Source: Candidatus Omnitrophota bacterium
GTDB taxonomy: Bacteria; Omnitrophota; Gorgyraeia; Aquiviventales; Aquiviventaceae
Length of the DNA: 8,919 nucleotides
Direction: 5' to 3'
NCBI GenBank assembly: GCA_020057015.1
Contig: JAGVGS010000123.1
Span: forward strand, 1-8,919
Both the position numbers and the translations under genes were made by a program. Shown in pieces: positions 1-6,837 of the stretch. Every line of letters starts with the position of its first letter. Position 1 is the first letter of the stretch. A model generated the notes under the pieces. The model searched no databases. It saw only the letters and a list, made by a program, of their open reading frames with translations, and was not told the DNA's origin.

Positions 1-939
1 GAGCACCAGCAGTTCGGCCTCAAGCCGATGAACTGCCCAGGGCATATCCTGATTTATGCGAGCAAGACCCGCAGCTACCGCGAGCTGCCGTTGCGCTTTT
101 TTGAGCTGGGCACCGTGTACCGGAATGAAAAATCCGGCGTGCTGCACGGCTTGCTGCGCGTGCGCGGCTTTACGCAGGACGACGCGCATATCTTCCTGCG
201 GGAGGAGCAGCTCGTCGAGGAGATCGAGCGGATCCTCGAGTTTGAGTTCGAGGTGGTGAAGGCCTACGGCTTCGACGCGCTGGACATCGAACTCTCGACG
301 CGGCCGGAAAAGTTTATCGGCGAGCTGGCAGCCTGGGAGCATGCTGAGGCCGCGTTGCGCCAGGCGCTGGAGGCCCGGAAGCTGGCGTATACGGTGCACG
401 AAGGCGAGGGGGCGTTCTACGGCCCGAAGATCGACATCAAGATCAAAGACGCGATCGGCCGCAGCTGGCAGTGCGGCACGATCCAATGCGATTTCAACTT
501 GCCCGAGCGCTTCGATCTCACCTATGCCGGGCAGGATGGCAAGGTGCACCGCACCGTTATGGTGCACCGCGCCTTGCTGGGCAGCCTCGAGCGATTCTTG
601 GGCATGCTGATCGAACACTACGCCGGGGCGTTTCCGGTGTGGCTGGCCCCGGTGCAGGTGATGGTGATTCCGATCGGCGATAAAGTGCTGGCGTATGCCG
701 AGCAGGTGGGGCAGCAATTGAAAGCGCAGGGCCTGCGCGCGCAGGTGGATGCGCGCAACGAGAAGATGCAGGCGAAAATCCGCGATGCGCAGATGCAGAA
801 AATTCCGTACATGGCCGTGGTCGGCGAGCGCGAAGCGCAAGCCGCCGCGGTCGCGGTGCGGCATCGCAGCGATGGAGACCTGGGCGCGATGGCGGTAGAC
901 GCCTTTGCCCAGCGGGTCGCGCAAGAAGCTCGCCGGTAA
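1..939 (+). CDS. thrS: Threonyl-tRNA synthetase, C-terminal part (5' end outside window)
   Basis: This enzyme charges tRNA-Thr with threonine in the cytoplasm. The reading frame is open from base 1 (first codon GAG), so only the last 312 codons are present; the N-terminal TGS/editing domains and class II motif 1 lie upstream. Visible signatures are MNCPGH with the first zinc-ligand Cys (fragment residue 12), the motif 2 region with GTVYRNEKSG and RVRGFTQDDAHIF carrying the second ligand His (about residue 62), and VMVHRALLGSLERF carrying the third ligand His (about residue 189) and motif 3. Ligand assignment follows the E. coli enzyme (Cys334, His385, His511). From about residue 215 to the end is the anticodon-binding domain, starting VMVIPIGDK and containing a typical RNEKMQAKIRDAQ stretch. 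It ends at TAA 937-939, 32 bases before infC, in the usual thrS-infC order. Nothing looks broken. Identity is near certain. Confidence 0.99.
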   Translation, partial: EHQQFGLKPMNCPGHILIYASKTRSYRELPLRFFELGTVYRNEKSGVLHGLLRVRGFTQDDAHIFLREEQLVEEIERILEFEFEVVKAYGFDALDIELSTRPEKFIGELAAWEHAEAALRQALEARKLAYTVHEGEGAFYGPKIDIKIKDAIGRSWQCGTIQCDFNLPERFDLTYAGQDGKVHRTVMVHRALLGSLERFLGMLIEHYAGAFPVWLAPVQVMVIPIGDKVLAYAEQVGQQLKAQGLRAQVDARNEKMQAKIRDAQMQKIPYMAVVGEREAQAAAVAVRHRSDGDLGAMAVDAFAQRVAQEARR

Positions 940-955
940 CTCCGCCCCGGCGCAC

Positions 956-963
956 AGAGGAGA
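956..963 (+). promoter_or_regulatory. Shine-Dalgarno site of infC
   Basis: The sequence AGAGGAGA lies in the 32-base thrS-infC gap, with its GAGGAG core ending nine bases before GTG 972. An in-frame TGA at 966-968 stops any longer infC frame, so this site and the GTG fix the start. The gap is too short for the long structured L20-binding leader found upstream of infC in some bacteria. Confidence 0.8.
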
Positions 964-971
964 CCTGACGC

Positions 972-1613
972 GTGAAACAATTGCGGGTGAATGAGCGCAT
1001 TCGGATCAGCCAGGTGCGGGTCATCGGGGCCGACGGCAGCCAATTAGGCGTCATGTCGCCGATCGATGCGACACGCATCGCCAAAGAGCAAGGGCTGGAT
1101 CTGGTGGAGGTCGCCCCGCTGGTCGCCCCGCCCGTGTGCCGTATCCTGGATTACAACAAGTTCCGGTACGATGAGCAGCGCCGCGACCGCGAAGCGAAGA
1201 AGAAGCATCACGTGGCCAAGCTCAAAGAAGTGAAATTCAAGCCGCGCATCGAGGAGCACGATTATCAGGTGAAGCTGGGGATGCTCAAGCGCTTCCTGAT
1301 GCGGGGCGATCAAGCGAAGGTCACGATGGTGTACCGCGGCCGCGAAATGACCCACACGGAGTTAGGCCGGCGCATCCTCGATCGGCTCGTGGGTGATTTG
1401 CAGTCGGTGAGCAAGGTCGAGCGCACCCCGATTTTGGATGGCCGGTTCATGACCATGGTCTTCGGGCCGGATCGCGATAAGATCAAGCGCTTGGAGCGCG
1501 AAGCGTCGAAGAAGAAAAGCCCCCGCAGCAGCGCGCCTGTCAGCGCCCCGACGGCTCCGACAGCGGCGCCGTCGCAACCCAGTGGAGCCCCGGATGGCGA
1601 ACCCCAAGCTTAA
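972..1613 (+). CDS. infC: Translation initiation factor IF-3 with low-complexity C-terminal tail
   Basis: IF3 binds the 30S subunit, keeps it apart from 50S and checks the start codon and initiator tRNA. The 213-residue product shows the N-domain (about 1-75, opening LRVNERIR and IGADGSQLGV, with CRILDYNKFRYDEQ), a basic linker (about 70-90, DREAKKKHHVAKLKEVKFKP) and the C-domain (about 90-170, HDYQVKLGMLKRFL, VTMVYRGREMTH, MTMVFGP). Residues from about 172 form a basic then Ser/Pro/Ala/Thr-rich tail, about 35-40 residues beyond the usual 170-180. The start is GTG, not the rare AUU used for autoregulation in enterobacteria; an in-frame TGA at 966-968 and the good Shine-Dalgarno leave no other choice. 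The 3' end overlaps rpmI by 20 bases in another frame, so the tail's DNA also carries the rpmI ribosome-binding site. Confidence 0.98.
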   Translation: MKQLRVNERIRISQVRVIGADGSQLGVMSPIDATRIAKEQGLDLVEVAPLVAPPVCRILDYNKFRYDEQRRDREAKKKHHVAKLKEVKFKPRIEEHDYQVKLGMLKRFLMRGDQAKVTMVYRGREMTHTELGRRILDRLVGDLQSVSKVERTPILDGRFMTMVFGPDRDKIKRLEREASKKKSPRSSAPVSAPTAPTAAPSQPSGAPDGEPQA

Positions 1614-1800
1614 GACGGTCAAGAGCGTAAAATCCCGGTTTCGGGTCACCGGCACCGGTAAGTTGGTAGGCAACAGGGCCGGCCGGCGGCATTTGCTGCA
1701 TGGCAAGCGCCCGAAGATCAAGCGCCACATGCGCCGCCCGGCAGTGGTCGCCGCGAGCGATGTGCGCCAGCTCAAGGCGCTGATTCCGCACCACGTATAA
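1594..1800 (+). CDS. rpmI: Large ribosomal subunit protein bL35
   Basis: This is a small, very basic protein of the 50S subunit, 68 residues from ATG 1594 against the usual 64-66. The sequence starts MANPKLKTVKSVKSRFRVTG, matching the L35 pattern (short hydrophilic start, KTxKS, KRF, GTGK), followed by AGRRHLLHGK and KIKRHMRRP. An in-frame GTG at 1582 would add four residues, but ATG 1594 fits the family N-terminus and has GGAG at 1584-1587 with six bases of spacing. The gene begins inside the 3' end of infC (20-base overlap, different frame), which suggests that its translation is coupled to IF3. Its TAA merges into the Shine-Dalgarno of rplT. The infC-rpmI-rplT order is one of the most conserved in bacteria. 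Confidence 0.98.
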   Translation: MANPKLKTVKSVKSRFRVTGTGKLVGNRAGRRHLLHGKRPKIKRHMRRPAVVAASDVRQLKALIPHHV

Positions 1801-1805
1801 GGAGG
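1799..1805 (+). promoter_or_regulatory. Strong Shine-Dalgarno site of rplT, overlapping the rpmI stop codon
   Basis: AAGGAGG is a full match to the 16S anti-Shine-Dalgarno core. Its first two bases are the last two of the rpmI TAA (1798-1800). It is spaced nine bases from ATG 1815. This is the strongest ribosome-binding site in the window and fits high-level L20 synthesis. Confidence 0.85.
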
Positions 1806-1814
1806 GTCTCACCG

Positions 1815-2165
1815 ATGTCGAAAGTGAAGTGGGGCGTCGCGGCGCGGCGGCGCCGCAAGAAGTTACTGAAGGCGGCCAAAGGCTATCGCGGCGCGCGCCG
1901 TCTGCACCTGTTGAAGGCCAAAGAAACGGTGATGCGGGCCAAGCGCTACGCCACGCGCGATCGCAAAACGCACAAGCGCTCGTACCGCAATCTCTGGGTG
2001 ATCCGCTTGAACGCCGCCGCGCGGGCCAAGGGCATCACGTACAGCCAGTTCATGGCGGCCTGCCGCAAGGCGAAGATCCAGCTGAACCGCAAGCAGCTCT
2101 CCGAGCTGGCGGTGAATGACCAGGCGGCCTTTGACTCGCTTGTCGCGCAGGTGACCAGCGCATAA
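1815..2165 (+). CDS. rplT: Large ribosomal subunit protein bL20
   Basis: L20 binds 23S rRNA early in 50S assembly and, in some bacteria, represses its own operon by binding the mRNA. The 116-residue product is the normal family length. Hallmarks are the basic N-terminal extension (VKWGVAARRRRKKLLKAAKGYRGAR, spanning residues 4-28), the RAKRYATRDRKTHKR stretch at about 41-55, RNLWVIRLNAAARAKGITYS at about 58-77, and a C-terminal globular part with NRKQLSELAVND. The start ATG has a near-perfect Shine-Dalgarno. The stop TAA lies 12 bases before pheS. I saw no obvious L20 operator, and upstream space is limited, so whether this operon is autoregulated cannot be read from the window. Confidence 0.98.
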   Translation: MSKVKWGVAARRRRKKLLKAAKGYRGARRLHLLKAKETVMRAKRYATRDRKTHKRSYRNLWVIRLNAAARAKGITYSQFMAACRKAKIQLNRKQLSELAVNDQAAFDSLVAQVTSA

Positions 2166-2177
2166 TCGGCGGGGCGC

Positions 2178-3212
2178 ATGAATCCCCTCGAGGAGCTGGC
2201 CCAGCTCTTGGCGCAAGCCGTCGCCCTCATTGGCGAGGCGGCGAGTCCTGAGCGCCTGGAGCCATTGCGGGTGAAGTTCTTGGGCCGCAAAAGCCGCCTG
2301 AGCGAGATCATGTCCGGCTTGCCGGCGCTGCCGGTTGAGCTGCGCGCCGTCACGGGCAAACAGGCCAACCAGTTCAAGGCATCAGTGGAGGCTGCGTTGG
2401 CCCAGCGCCGCCAGGTGCTGGGGGTGGCCCCGGCCAAACCGGCGCTGGATGTCACCTTGCCGGGCACCGCCGTGCCGCAGGGGCGCTTGCATCCGATCAC
2501 GCGCACCATTGAAGCGATCCTCGGCGTCTTCCAGCCGATGGGCTTTGAGGTCATCGAGGGTCCGGAAGCGGAATTCGCGTACTACAATTTTGACGCGCTC
2601 AACATCCCCCCGGATCACCCCTCGCGCGAGTCGTTCGACACCTTTTTTATCGACACGCCTTCGCCGCAGCCGGCCAAAGGGCCGCTGCTCTTGCGCAGCC
2701 ACACCTCGCCGGTGCAGGTGCGCGTGATGGAGCAGCGCCCGCCGCCGCTGCGCATCGTGGTGCCGGGCAAGGTGTACCGGCCCGACGCTCTGGATCCCTC
2801 GCACAGCTTCATGTTCCACCAGGTGGAAGGCCTCATGGTGGATGACCGCACCACCTTCGCCGACCTCAAGGGCGTCTTGGAGCAATGCCTCAAGGCCCTC
2901 TTCGGCGCGCACACCCGCACGCGTTTTCGGCCGCACTTCTTTCCCTTCACCGAGCCCTCTGCAGAAGTCGATATCGCGTGCGCCGCGTGCCAGGGGGCGG
3001 GCTGCCCGACGTGCGGCCGCAAGGGGTGGCTGGAAATCATGGGCTGCGGTATGGTGCACCCGCACGTGCTGAAGGCGGTGCGCTACAATCCAGCGAAGGT
3101 GCAAGGATTCGCTTTTGGCATGGGGGTCGAGCGCATTGCGATGCTGCAATACGGCGTGAAAGACATTCGGCTCTTTTTCGAAAACGACCTGCGGTTCTTG
3201 AGCCAATTCTGA
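2178..3212 (+). CDS. pheS: Phenylalanyl-tRNA synthetase alpha subunit
   Basis: This is the catalytic subunit of the (alpha-beta)2 enzyme that charges tRNA-Phe. The 344-residue product has an N-terminal coiled-coil tRNA-binding arm (about 1-85), class II motif 1 (about 105-130, HPITRTIEAILGVFQPMGFE), PPDHPSRESFDTFF, LLRSHTSPVQVRVM, motif 2 (GKVYRPD to HSFMFHQVEGLMVDD, about 197-223) and motif 3 (GFAFGMGVERIAML, 310-323), ending in FFENDLRFLSQF. Ala312 in GFAFG corresponds to E. coli Ala294, which shapes the phenylalanine pocket. Residues 268-279 form a C-x2-C-x4-C-x2-C knuckle just before GWLEIMGCGMVHP, a known variant in many bacteria but absent from E. coli; it could hold zinc. The ribosome-binding site before ATG 2178 is weak (GGGG at 2171-2174). 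The stop TGA shares its A with the pheT ATG. Confidence 0.98.
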   Translation: MNPLEELAQLLAQAVALIGEAASPERLEPLRVKFLGRKSRLSEIMSGLPALPVELRAVTGKQANQFKASVEAALAQRRQVLGVAPAKPALDVTLPGTAVPQGRLHPITRTIEAILGVFQPMGFEVIEGPEAEFAYYNFDALNIPPDHPSRESFDTFFIDTPSPQPAKGPLLLRSHTSPVQVRVMEQRPPPLRIVVPGKVYRPDALDPSHSFMFHQVEGLMVDDRTTFADLKGVLEQCLKALFGAHTRTRFRPHFFPFTEPSAEVDIACAACQGAGCPTCGRKGWLEIMGCGMVHPHVLKAVRYNPAKVQGFAFGMGVERIAMLQYGVKDIRLFFENDLRFLSQF

Positions 3213-5272
3213 TGCGCGTGCCTCTGGAGTGGCTGAAAGAGTTCGTGGCGATCACCCTGAAGCCGGCGGCGCTCGCCGAGCGGCTCACCCTAGCCGGCCT
3301 CGAAGTCACGGCGATTGAGGGCGCGGGCGAGGCCGCCATCTTCGAGATCGAAATCACGCCCAATCGTCCGGACTGGCTCTCCATCATCGGCGTGGCGCGC
3401 GAAGTGGCGGCCATCACGCGCCAGCGCTTGAAGGTTCCGGCGGTGGTACCCCCGCACGTGCGCACGCGCGCCGCAGAGGCGTCCCGCGCGGCGACAGTGT
3501 CGATTACGCTCGACGACAAGGCAGGCTGCCCGTATTACTTGGGGCGGGTCTTTACCGGGGTGCGCGTGAGCCCATCGCCGGCCTGGATGCAGCATCGCCT
3601 GGCCGCCTGCGACTTGCGGCCCATCAACAACGTCGTCGACATCACCAACTACGTCTTGCTGGAAACCGGGCAGCCGCTTCACGCCTTTGATCTGGCGACC
3701 CTGCAAGGCGCGATGATTCGTGTGCGACGCGCCGCGGCGAAGGAGCAGGTCACGACGCTGGAGGGCCACACGCATGCGCTCAGCGCCGACATGCTGGTGA
3801 TCGCCGATCGCCAGCGCCCGGTGGCCATTGCCGGGGTCATCGGCGGACACGCGAGCGCGGTGACCGACGGCACGCAGGCCGTGCTGCTGGAAAGCGCCTT
3901 CTTTGAGCCACGCACCGTGCGTCGCACGGCCCGGGCCTTAGGGATCACCACGGACTCCTCGTATCGGTTTGAGCGCGGGATTGATCCGGAGGGGGTGGCA
4001 CGGGCATCACAGCGAGCCGGCACTTTGCTGATCGAGCTGGCCTTCGCGCAAGAGTCGGCCCTCGTGGAGGCAGGGCAGCGTCCCTCGACCCGCCTCGTGA
4101 TCAGCCTGAGCGCCGCACGCGTCCAGCGACGGCTGGGCGTTGCGGTGGGTGAGCCTACGCTGCGGACGAGCTTGGTGCGGCTCGGCTGCCGCGTGGCATC
4201 CCGCGCAGCCACCGGGCTGCTCCAGGTGACGCCTCCGTCGTTTCGCCGCGACCTGCTGCATGAGGTGGATTTGATTGAAGAAATCGCGCGCGTCCGTGGC
4301 TATGATCAACTGCCGGCCACGCTGCCCAGCGTCACCTTGGCAGCTCCGCAAGCTCCGGAGGCCGGGCATACGCAGGCCCAGGCGGCGCGGCGAGGCTGCT
4401 GCGCGCTGGGCTTATCCGAAATTCAGACCTGGTCGCTGCTGGGGGCTGAGGCGTTGCGCCGCTGCCGCATCGACCCGCAGCGCTGCGCGCGGCTACAGAA
4501 CCCGCTGAGCCAAGATCATGCGTATCTTCGGCCCTCCCTGCTGCCAGGGGCGTTGACGGTGGTGCGCCGTAATCTCGCCCAAGGCGTGACAGGGCTTAAG
4601 CTCTTCGAGGTGGGGCGTGTGTTTCAAGGGGCCCCAGGGGACGCCCTGCGAGAGATCCTCGTGGTGGGCCTCGTCTTGTGCGGCGAGTGGTCGAGGGACT
4701 GGCAGGCGCGCCTGCCTGCTGATTTTTTTCGACTCAAAGGTCTGGTGGAGGCCCTGAGTAGGGGGTCCCGGTCTGCGCCTAGGCGCTGGCAGCCGGCGTC
4801 GCTTGCCTGGAGCGCCTCAGGAGAGAGCGCGACGTTGATAGCCGGCCCGCAAGCCGTAGGCGAAGCCGGGCAAGTGGCACCCGATCTCTTGACGGCCTGG
4901 GAGATTGAAACGCCGGTCTGGTTTGCGCAGATCACGCTGGACGCCGAGGCTGCGATGCCGCAGACAGCTTCCGCCGTGCTGCCGCCCATCACGATGCCCC
5001 CGGTCAAGCGCGACCTCTCCTTTCTGCTCGACACGCACATTCCTTTTGCGCGCCTGGAGAGCGTGATCCGGGAGGCGGCCGGGCCTCTAGCGACCCGCAT
5101 CGAGCTCATCGACCGCTACACCGGCAAGCAGGTGCCGCCAGGCCAGGCGAGCCTCACCTTCACGCTGGAGTACCGCGATCCGGCGCGCACGCTGACTGGG
5201 GGAGAAGCCGACGCAGCGCATCAGCACCTGCGCGAGACCCTCGTCCGCGAGCTCGGCGCGACGCTGCGATGA
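3212..5272 (+). CDS. pheT: Phenylalanyl-tRNA synthetase beta subunit, short form lacking the EMAPII-like domain
   Basis: The beta subunit binds and edits tRNA-Phe as partner of PheS. I place the start at ATG 3212, inside TGATG with the pheS stop, because the protein then begins MRVPLEWLKEF like other PheT. An in-frame extension back to 2885 would run through pheS and is not real. At 686 residues it is about 110 shorter than the usual 790-800. After LAGLEVTAIEG (about 29-37) it passes almost directly to EIEITPNRPDWLSIIGVARE (about 45-64), so the OB-fold/EMAPII-like tRNA-binding domain normally found there is missing. Present are the B3/4 editing domain (about 105-270, GQPLHAFD with His157, AGVIGG, LLESAFFEP), the B5 domain (about 295-370, HEVDLIEEIARVRGYD), the catalytic-like core (about 385-575) and the C-terminal FDX-ACB fold (about 593-686, KRDLSFLLD, LIDRYTG, TFTLEYRDPARTLT). 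No good Shine-Dalgarno is visible, so coupling to pheS is likely. Confidence 0.97.
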   Translation: MRVPLEWLKEFVAITLKPAALAERLTLAGLEVTAIEGAGEAAIFEIEITPNRPDWLSIIGVAREVAAITRQRLKVPAVVPPHVRTRAAEASRAATVSITLDDKAGCPYYLGRVFTGVRVSPSPAWMQHRLAACDLRPINNVVDITNYVLLETGQPLHAFDLATLQGAMIRVRRAAAKEQVTTLEGHTHALSADMLVIADRQRPVAIAGVIGGHASAVTDGTQAVLLESAFFEPRTVRRTARALGITTDSSYRFERGIDPEGVARASQRAGTLLIELAFAQESALVEAGQRPSTRLVISLSAARVQRRLGVAVGEPTLRTSLVRLGCRVASRAATGLLQVTPPSFRRDLLHEVDLIEEIARVRGYDQLPATLPSVTLAAPQAPEAGHTQAQAARRGCCALGLSEIQTWSLLGAEALRRCRIDPQRCARLQNPLSQDHAYLRPSLLPGALTVVRRNLAQGVTGLKLFEVGRVFQGAPGDALREILVVGLVLCGEWSRDWQARLPADFFRLKGLVEALSRGSRSAPRRWQPASLAWSASGESATLIAGPQAVGEAGQVAPDLLTAWEIETPVWFAQITLDAEAAMPQTASAVLPPITMPPVKRDLSFLLDTHIPFARLESVIREAAGPLATRIELIDRYTGKQVPPGQASLTFTLEYRDPARTLTGGEADAAHQHLRETLVRELGATLR

Positions 5273-6093
5273 GCCCTCCGACGCTGCCACGGGCCCTGGT
5301 CTATGGCGCGCGGGGCAGTTGCCCGATGTACGGCGCAGCCTACGCCCGCTATGGCGGCCACACGAGCTGCTACAGCATTGAAACGGCCGACGGGCTGCTG
5401 ATCGTGGATGCGGGCACCGGCATTCTCCAGCTCGGGGCGGTGCTGGCCCAGCGGGCCGCGCTGCCGCCCATCACGGTGTTGCTCACCCACGTGCATCTCG
5501 ATCATCTCACCGGCCTGTCGATGTTCCGGCCCATTTTACAGTCCGGCGTGTCGATCACCGTGCTGGCCCCTCCGAGCATCTTGCCTGGCTGGCAGCAAGC
5601 CGTGACGACACTCATTGCTCCGCCGTATTGGCCGGTCGCGCTGCAGCATCTTGGGGCGACGGTGGTGTTGCGCGATCTGCCCGTGGCTGGGAGCACGATC
5701 TATGGGGTGAAGGTGTCGGGGCTCGCCATTCAGCACCCGCAAGGGGGCGTCAGCTATCGATTGGAGATTGGCTCGCGCACGCTGGTGATTGGCACCGATC
5801 GCGAGCATGGCGATGCTGTGGCGGACAGCGCCTTCTTGGCTTTTTGTCGAGGCGTGGAGGTGCTCGTGCACGATGCGCAGTATACGCCGGCGCAGTTGGA
5901 CACCAAGCGCGGCTGGGGCCATAGCTCCTGGGAGCAGGCGGTAGACGTGGCGCAGGCCGTGGGCGCGCGCCGGCTGATTCTTACTTCACACGATCCCAAT
6001 CATACGGACGAGGATATTGACGCGCTCGTCCAGCAAGCCCAGCAGCGCTTTCCCAACACCCAGGGCGCTGCAGAGGGCTTGCTCGTGCTGTAG
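5269..6093 (+). CDS. Metallo-beta-lactamase-fold metal-dependent hydrolase (possible phosphodiesterase)
   Basis: The 274-residue protein has no signal peptide, so it is probably cytoplasmic. The fold is clear: an N-terminal strand with YGARGSCP and a YGGHTSC motif (residues 28-34), LLIVDAGTG (43-51), the metal motif HVHLDH (74-79), His156 in QHPQGG, Asp177 in GTDREH, HDAQY (201-205), GWGHSSWEQA (215-224) and the late His241 in SHDPNH. A full set of ligands for a two-metal centre is therefore present. The pattern resembles the MBL subfamily related to PhnP, RNase Z and cyclic-nucleotide phosphodiesterases, which hydrolyse phosphodiesters. HVHLDH is also the core of class II cNMP phosphodiesterases, but the rest of that signature is not fully matched. 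The start ATG overlaps the pheT stop by four bases (ATGA), with no clear Shine-Dalgarno, so translation is probably coupled. The substrate is unknown. A role in removing cAMP made by the downstream cyclase is inference. Confidence 0.88.
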   Translation: MSPPTLPRALVYGARGSCPMYGAAYARYGGHTSCYSIETADGLLIVDAGTGILQLGAVLAQRAALPPITVLLTHVHLDHLTGLSMFRPILQSGVSITVLAPPSILPGWQQAVTTLIAPPYWPVALQHLGATVVLRDLPVAGSTIYGVKVSGLAIQHPQGGVSYRLEIGSRTLVIGTDREHGDAVADSAFLAFCRGVEVLVHDAQYTPAQLDTKRGWGHSSWEQAVDVAQAVGARRLILTSHDPNHTDEDIDALVQQAQQRFPNTQGAAEGLLVL

Positions 6094-6108
6094 CCAAAGG
6101 CCAAAAGC

Positions 6109-6837
6109 GTGTCCCCCGCACCCGAGTGGCTCGAGATCCGCTATGTCATCACGCCGGCGTCCGGCGCCGCGGCAGAGCTGACCCTGCGGCTGGATCCCCG
6201 CACGCTGCAGTTGCAGCGCCCCCCACCCGTTGCCCCTGCGGCCTGGACGCGGCTGGACGTCCACCAGTGTCCGACCTGTCCCCTGCAGGTGCGCACCTCG
6301 CCGTGGTGCCCGGCGGCCTTGAGCCTGGAAGAAGTCGTCGCCCGATTTGGCGCCGCGACGTCGCACCACGAGGTCCTGGTGCGCGTGGAGACCCCTGGCC
6401 GGACGTTCGAGAAGCGCCTCTCCACCCAACAAGCTATGAGCTCTCTGATCGGCCTGCTGCTGGCGACCAGTGGCTGTCCGGTGCTGGCTCAGTTTCGCCC
6501 CTTGGCCCAGCATCATCTGCCCTTTGCCACGGTGGATGAAACGAAGTTTCGCGTGTTGGGGATGTATTTGCTCGCGCAATATGTGCGCGCGCTCAAGGGC
6601 CAAGCGCCGGACTGGGCGCTGCGCGGCCTGCACCGGCTCTACACCGAAGTGCAGGAGGTGAACGCGCACCTGGCGAAGCGACTGCGCGAGGTGATGAGCG
6701 GGGATGCCCCCATGAACGCGATTGTCATCCTCGATACCATCGCGCAGACCGTCCCCTTTACGCTGGACCAACAGATGCACCAGGAGTTGGAGCAGCTCTT
6801 CGCGCCGTTTTTGAGCAACGACGCATCGAAGGGATGA
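6109..6837 (+). CDS. Conserved-looking protein of unknown function with cysteine motif
   Basis: I do not recognise this 242-residue protein with certainty; it resembles an uncharacterised family I have seen next to MBL hydrolases and signalling genes (possibly one labelled DUF6901, unverified). The N-terminal part (about 6-50) looks like beta strands. It is followed by a Cys cluster, C54-P-T-C57-P then C67-P (C-x2-C-x9-C), and later C123 in ATSGCP and a His pair (135-136) in AQHHLPF. Such residues could bind zinc or another metal. The rest appears helical and soluble, with FRVLGMYLLAQYVRALKG at about 147-164 and a segment near 203-220 that is hydrophobic but too polar for a clear membrane span. 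No signal peptide is seen. The start is GTG 6109, with AAAGG at 6096-6100 as a weak Shine-Dalgarno, 15 bases after the hydrolase stop. The stop overlaps the cyclase start (ATGA). Placement between hydrolase and cyclase suggests a shared pathway; the function itself is unknown. Confidence 0.82.
   Translation: MSPAPEWLEIRYVITPASGAAAELTLRLDPRTLQLQRPPPVAPAAWTRLDVHQCPTCPLQVRTSPWCPAALSLEEVVARFGAATSHHEVLVRVETPGRTFEKRLSTQQAMSSLIGLLLATSGCPVLAQFRPLAQHHLPFATVDETKFRVLGMYLLAQYVRALKGQAPDWALRGLHRLYTEVQEVNAHLAKRLREVMSGDAPMNAIVILDTIAQTVPFTLDQQMHQELEQLFAPFLSNDASKG

Noticed and set aside
940..971. A structured L20-binding leader or promoter between thrS and infC.
   Set aside because: Only 32 bases are available, mostly taken by the infC ribosome-binding site. 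No -35/-10 pair or pseudoknot-sized element fits.
1582..1593. GTG 1582 as the rpmI start.
   Set aside because: It adds four residues unlike L35 N-termini, and its bases overlap the likely Shine-Dalgarno for ATG 1594.
2382..3206. Long minus-strand open frame opposite pheS, and similar long minus-strand frames opposite infC, rplT, pheT and the hydrolase.
   Set aside because: They lie wholly opposite well-identified genes, have low-complexity Arg/Ala/His-rich products typical of GC-rich shadow frames, and show no recognisable domain.
2885..3211. In-frame upstream extension of pheT to a start at 2885.
   Set aside because: It would run through the pheS catalytic region in another frame, and the added residues show no PheT similarity. 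The family N-terminus begins exactly at ATG 3212 in the TGATG junction.
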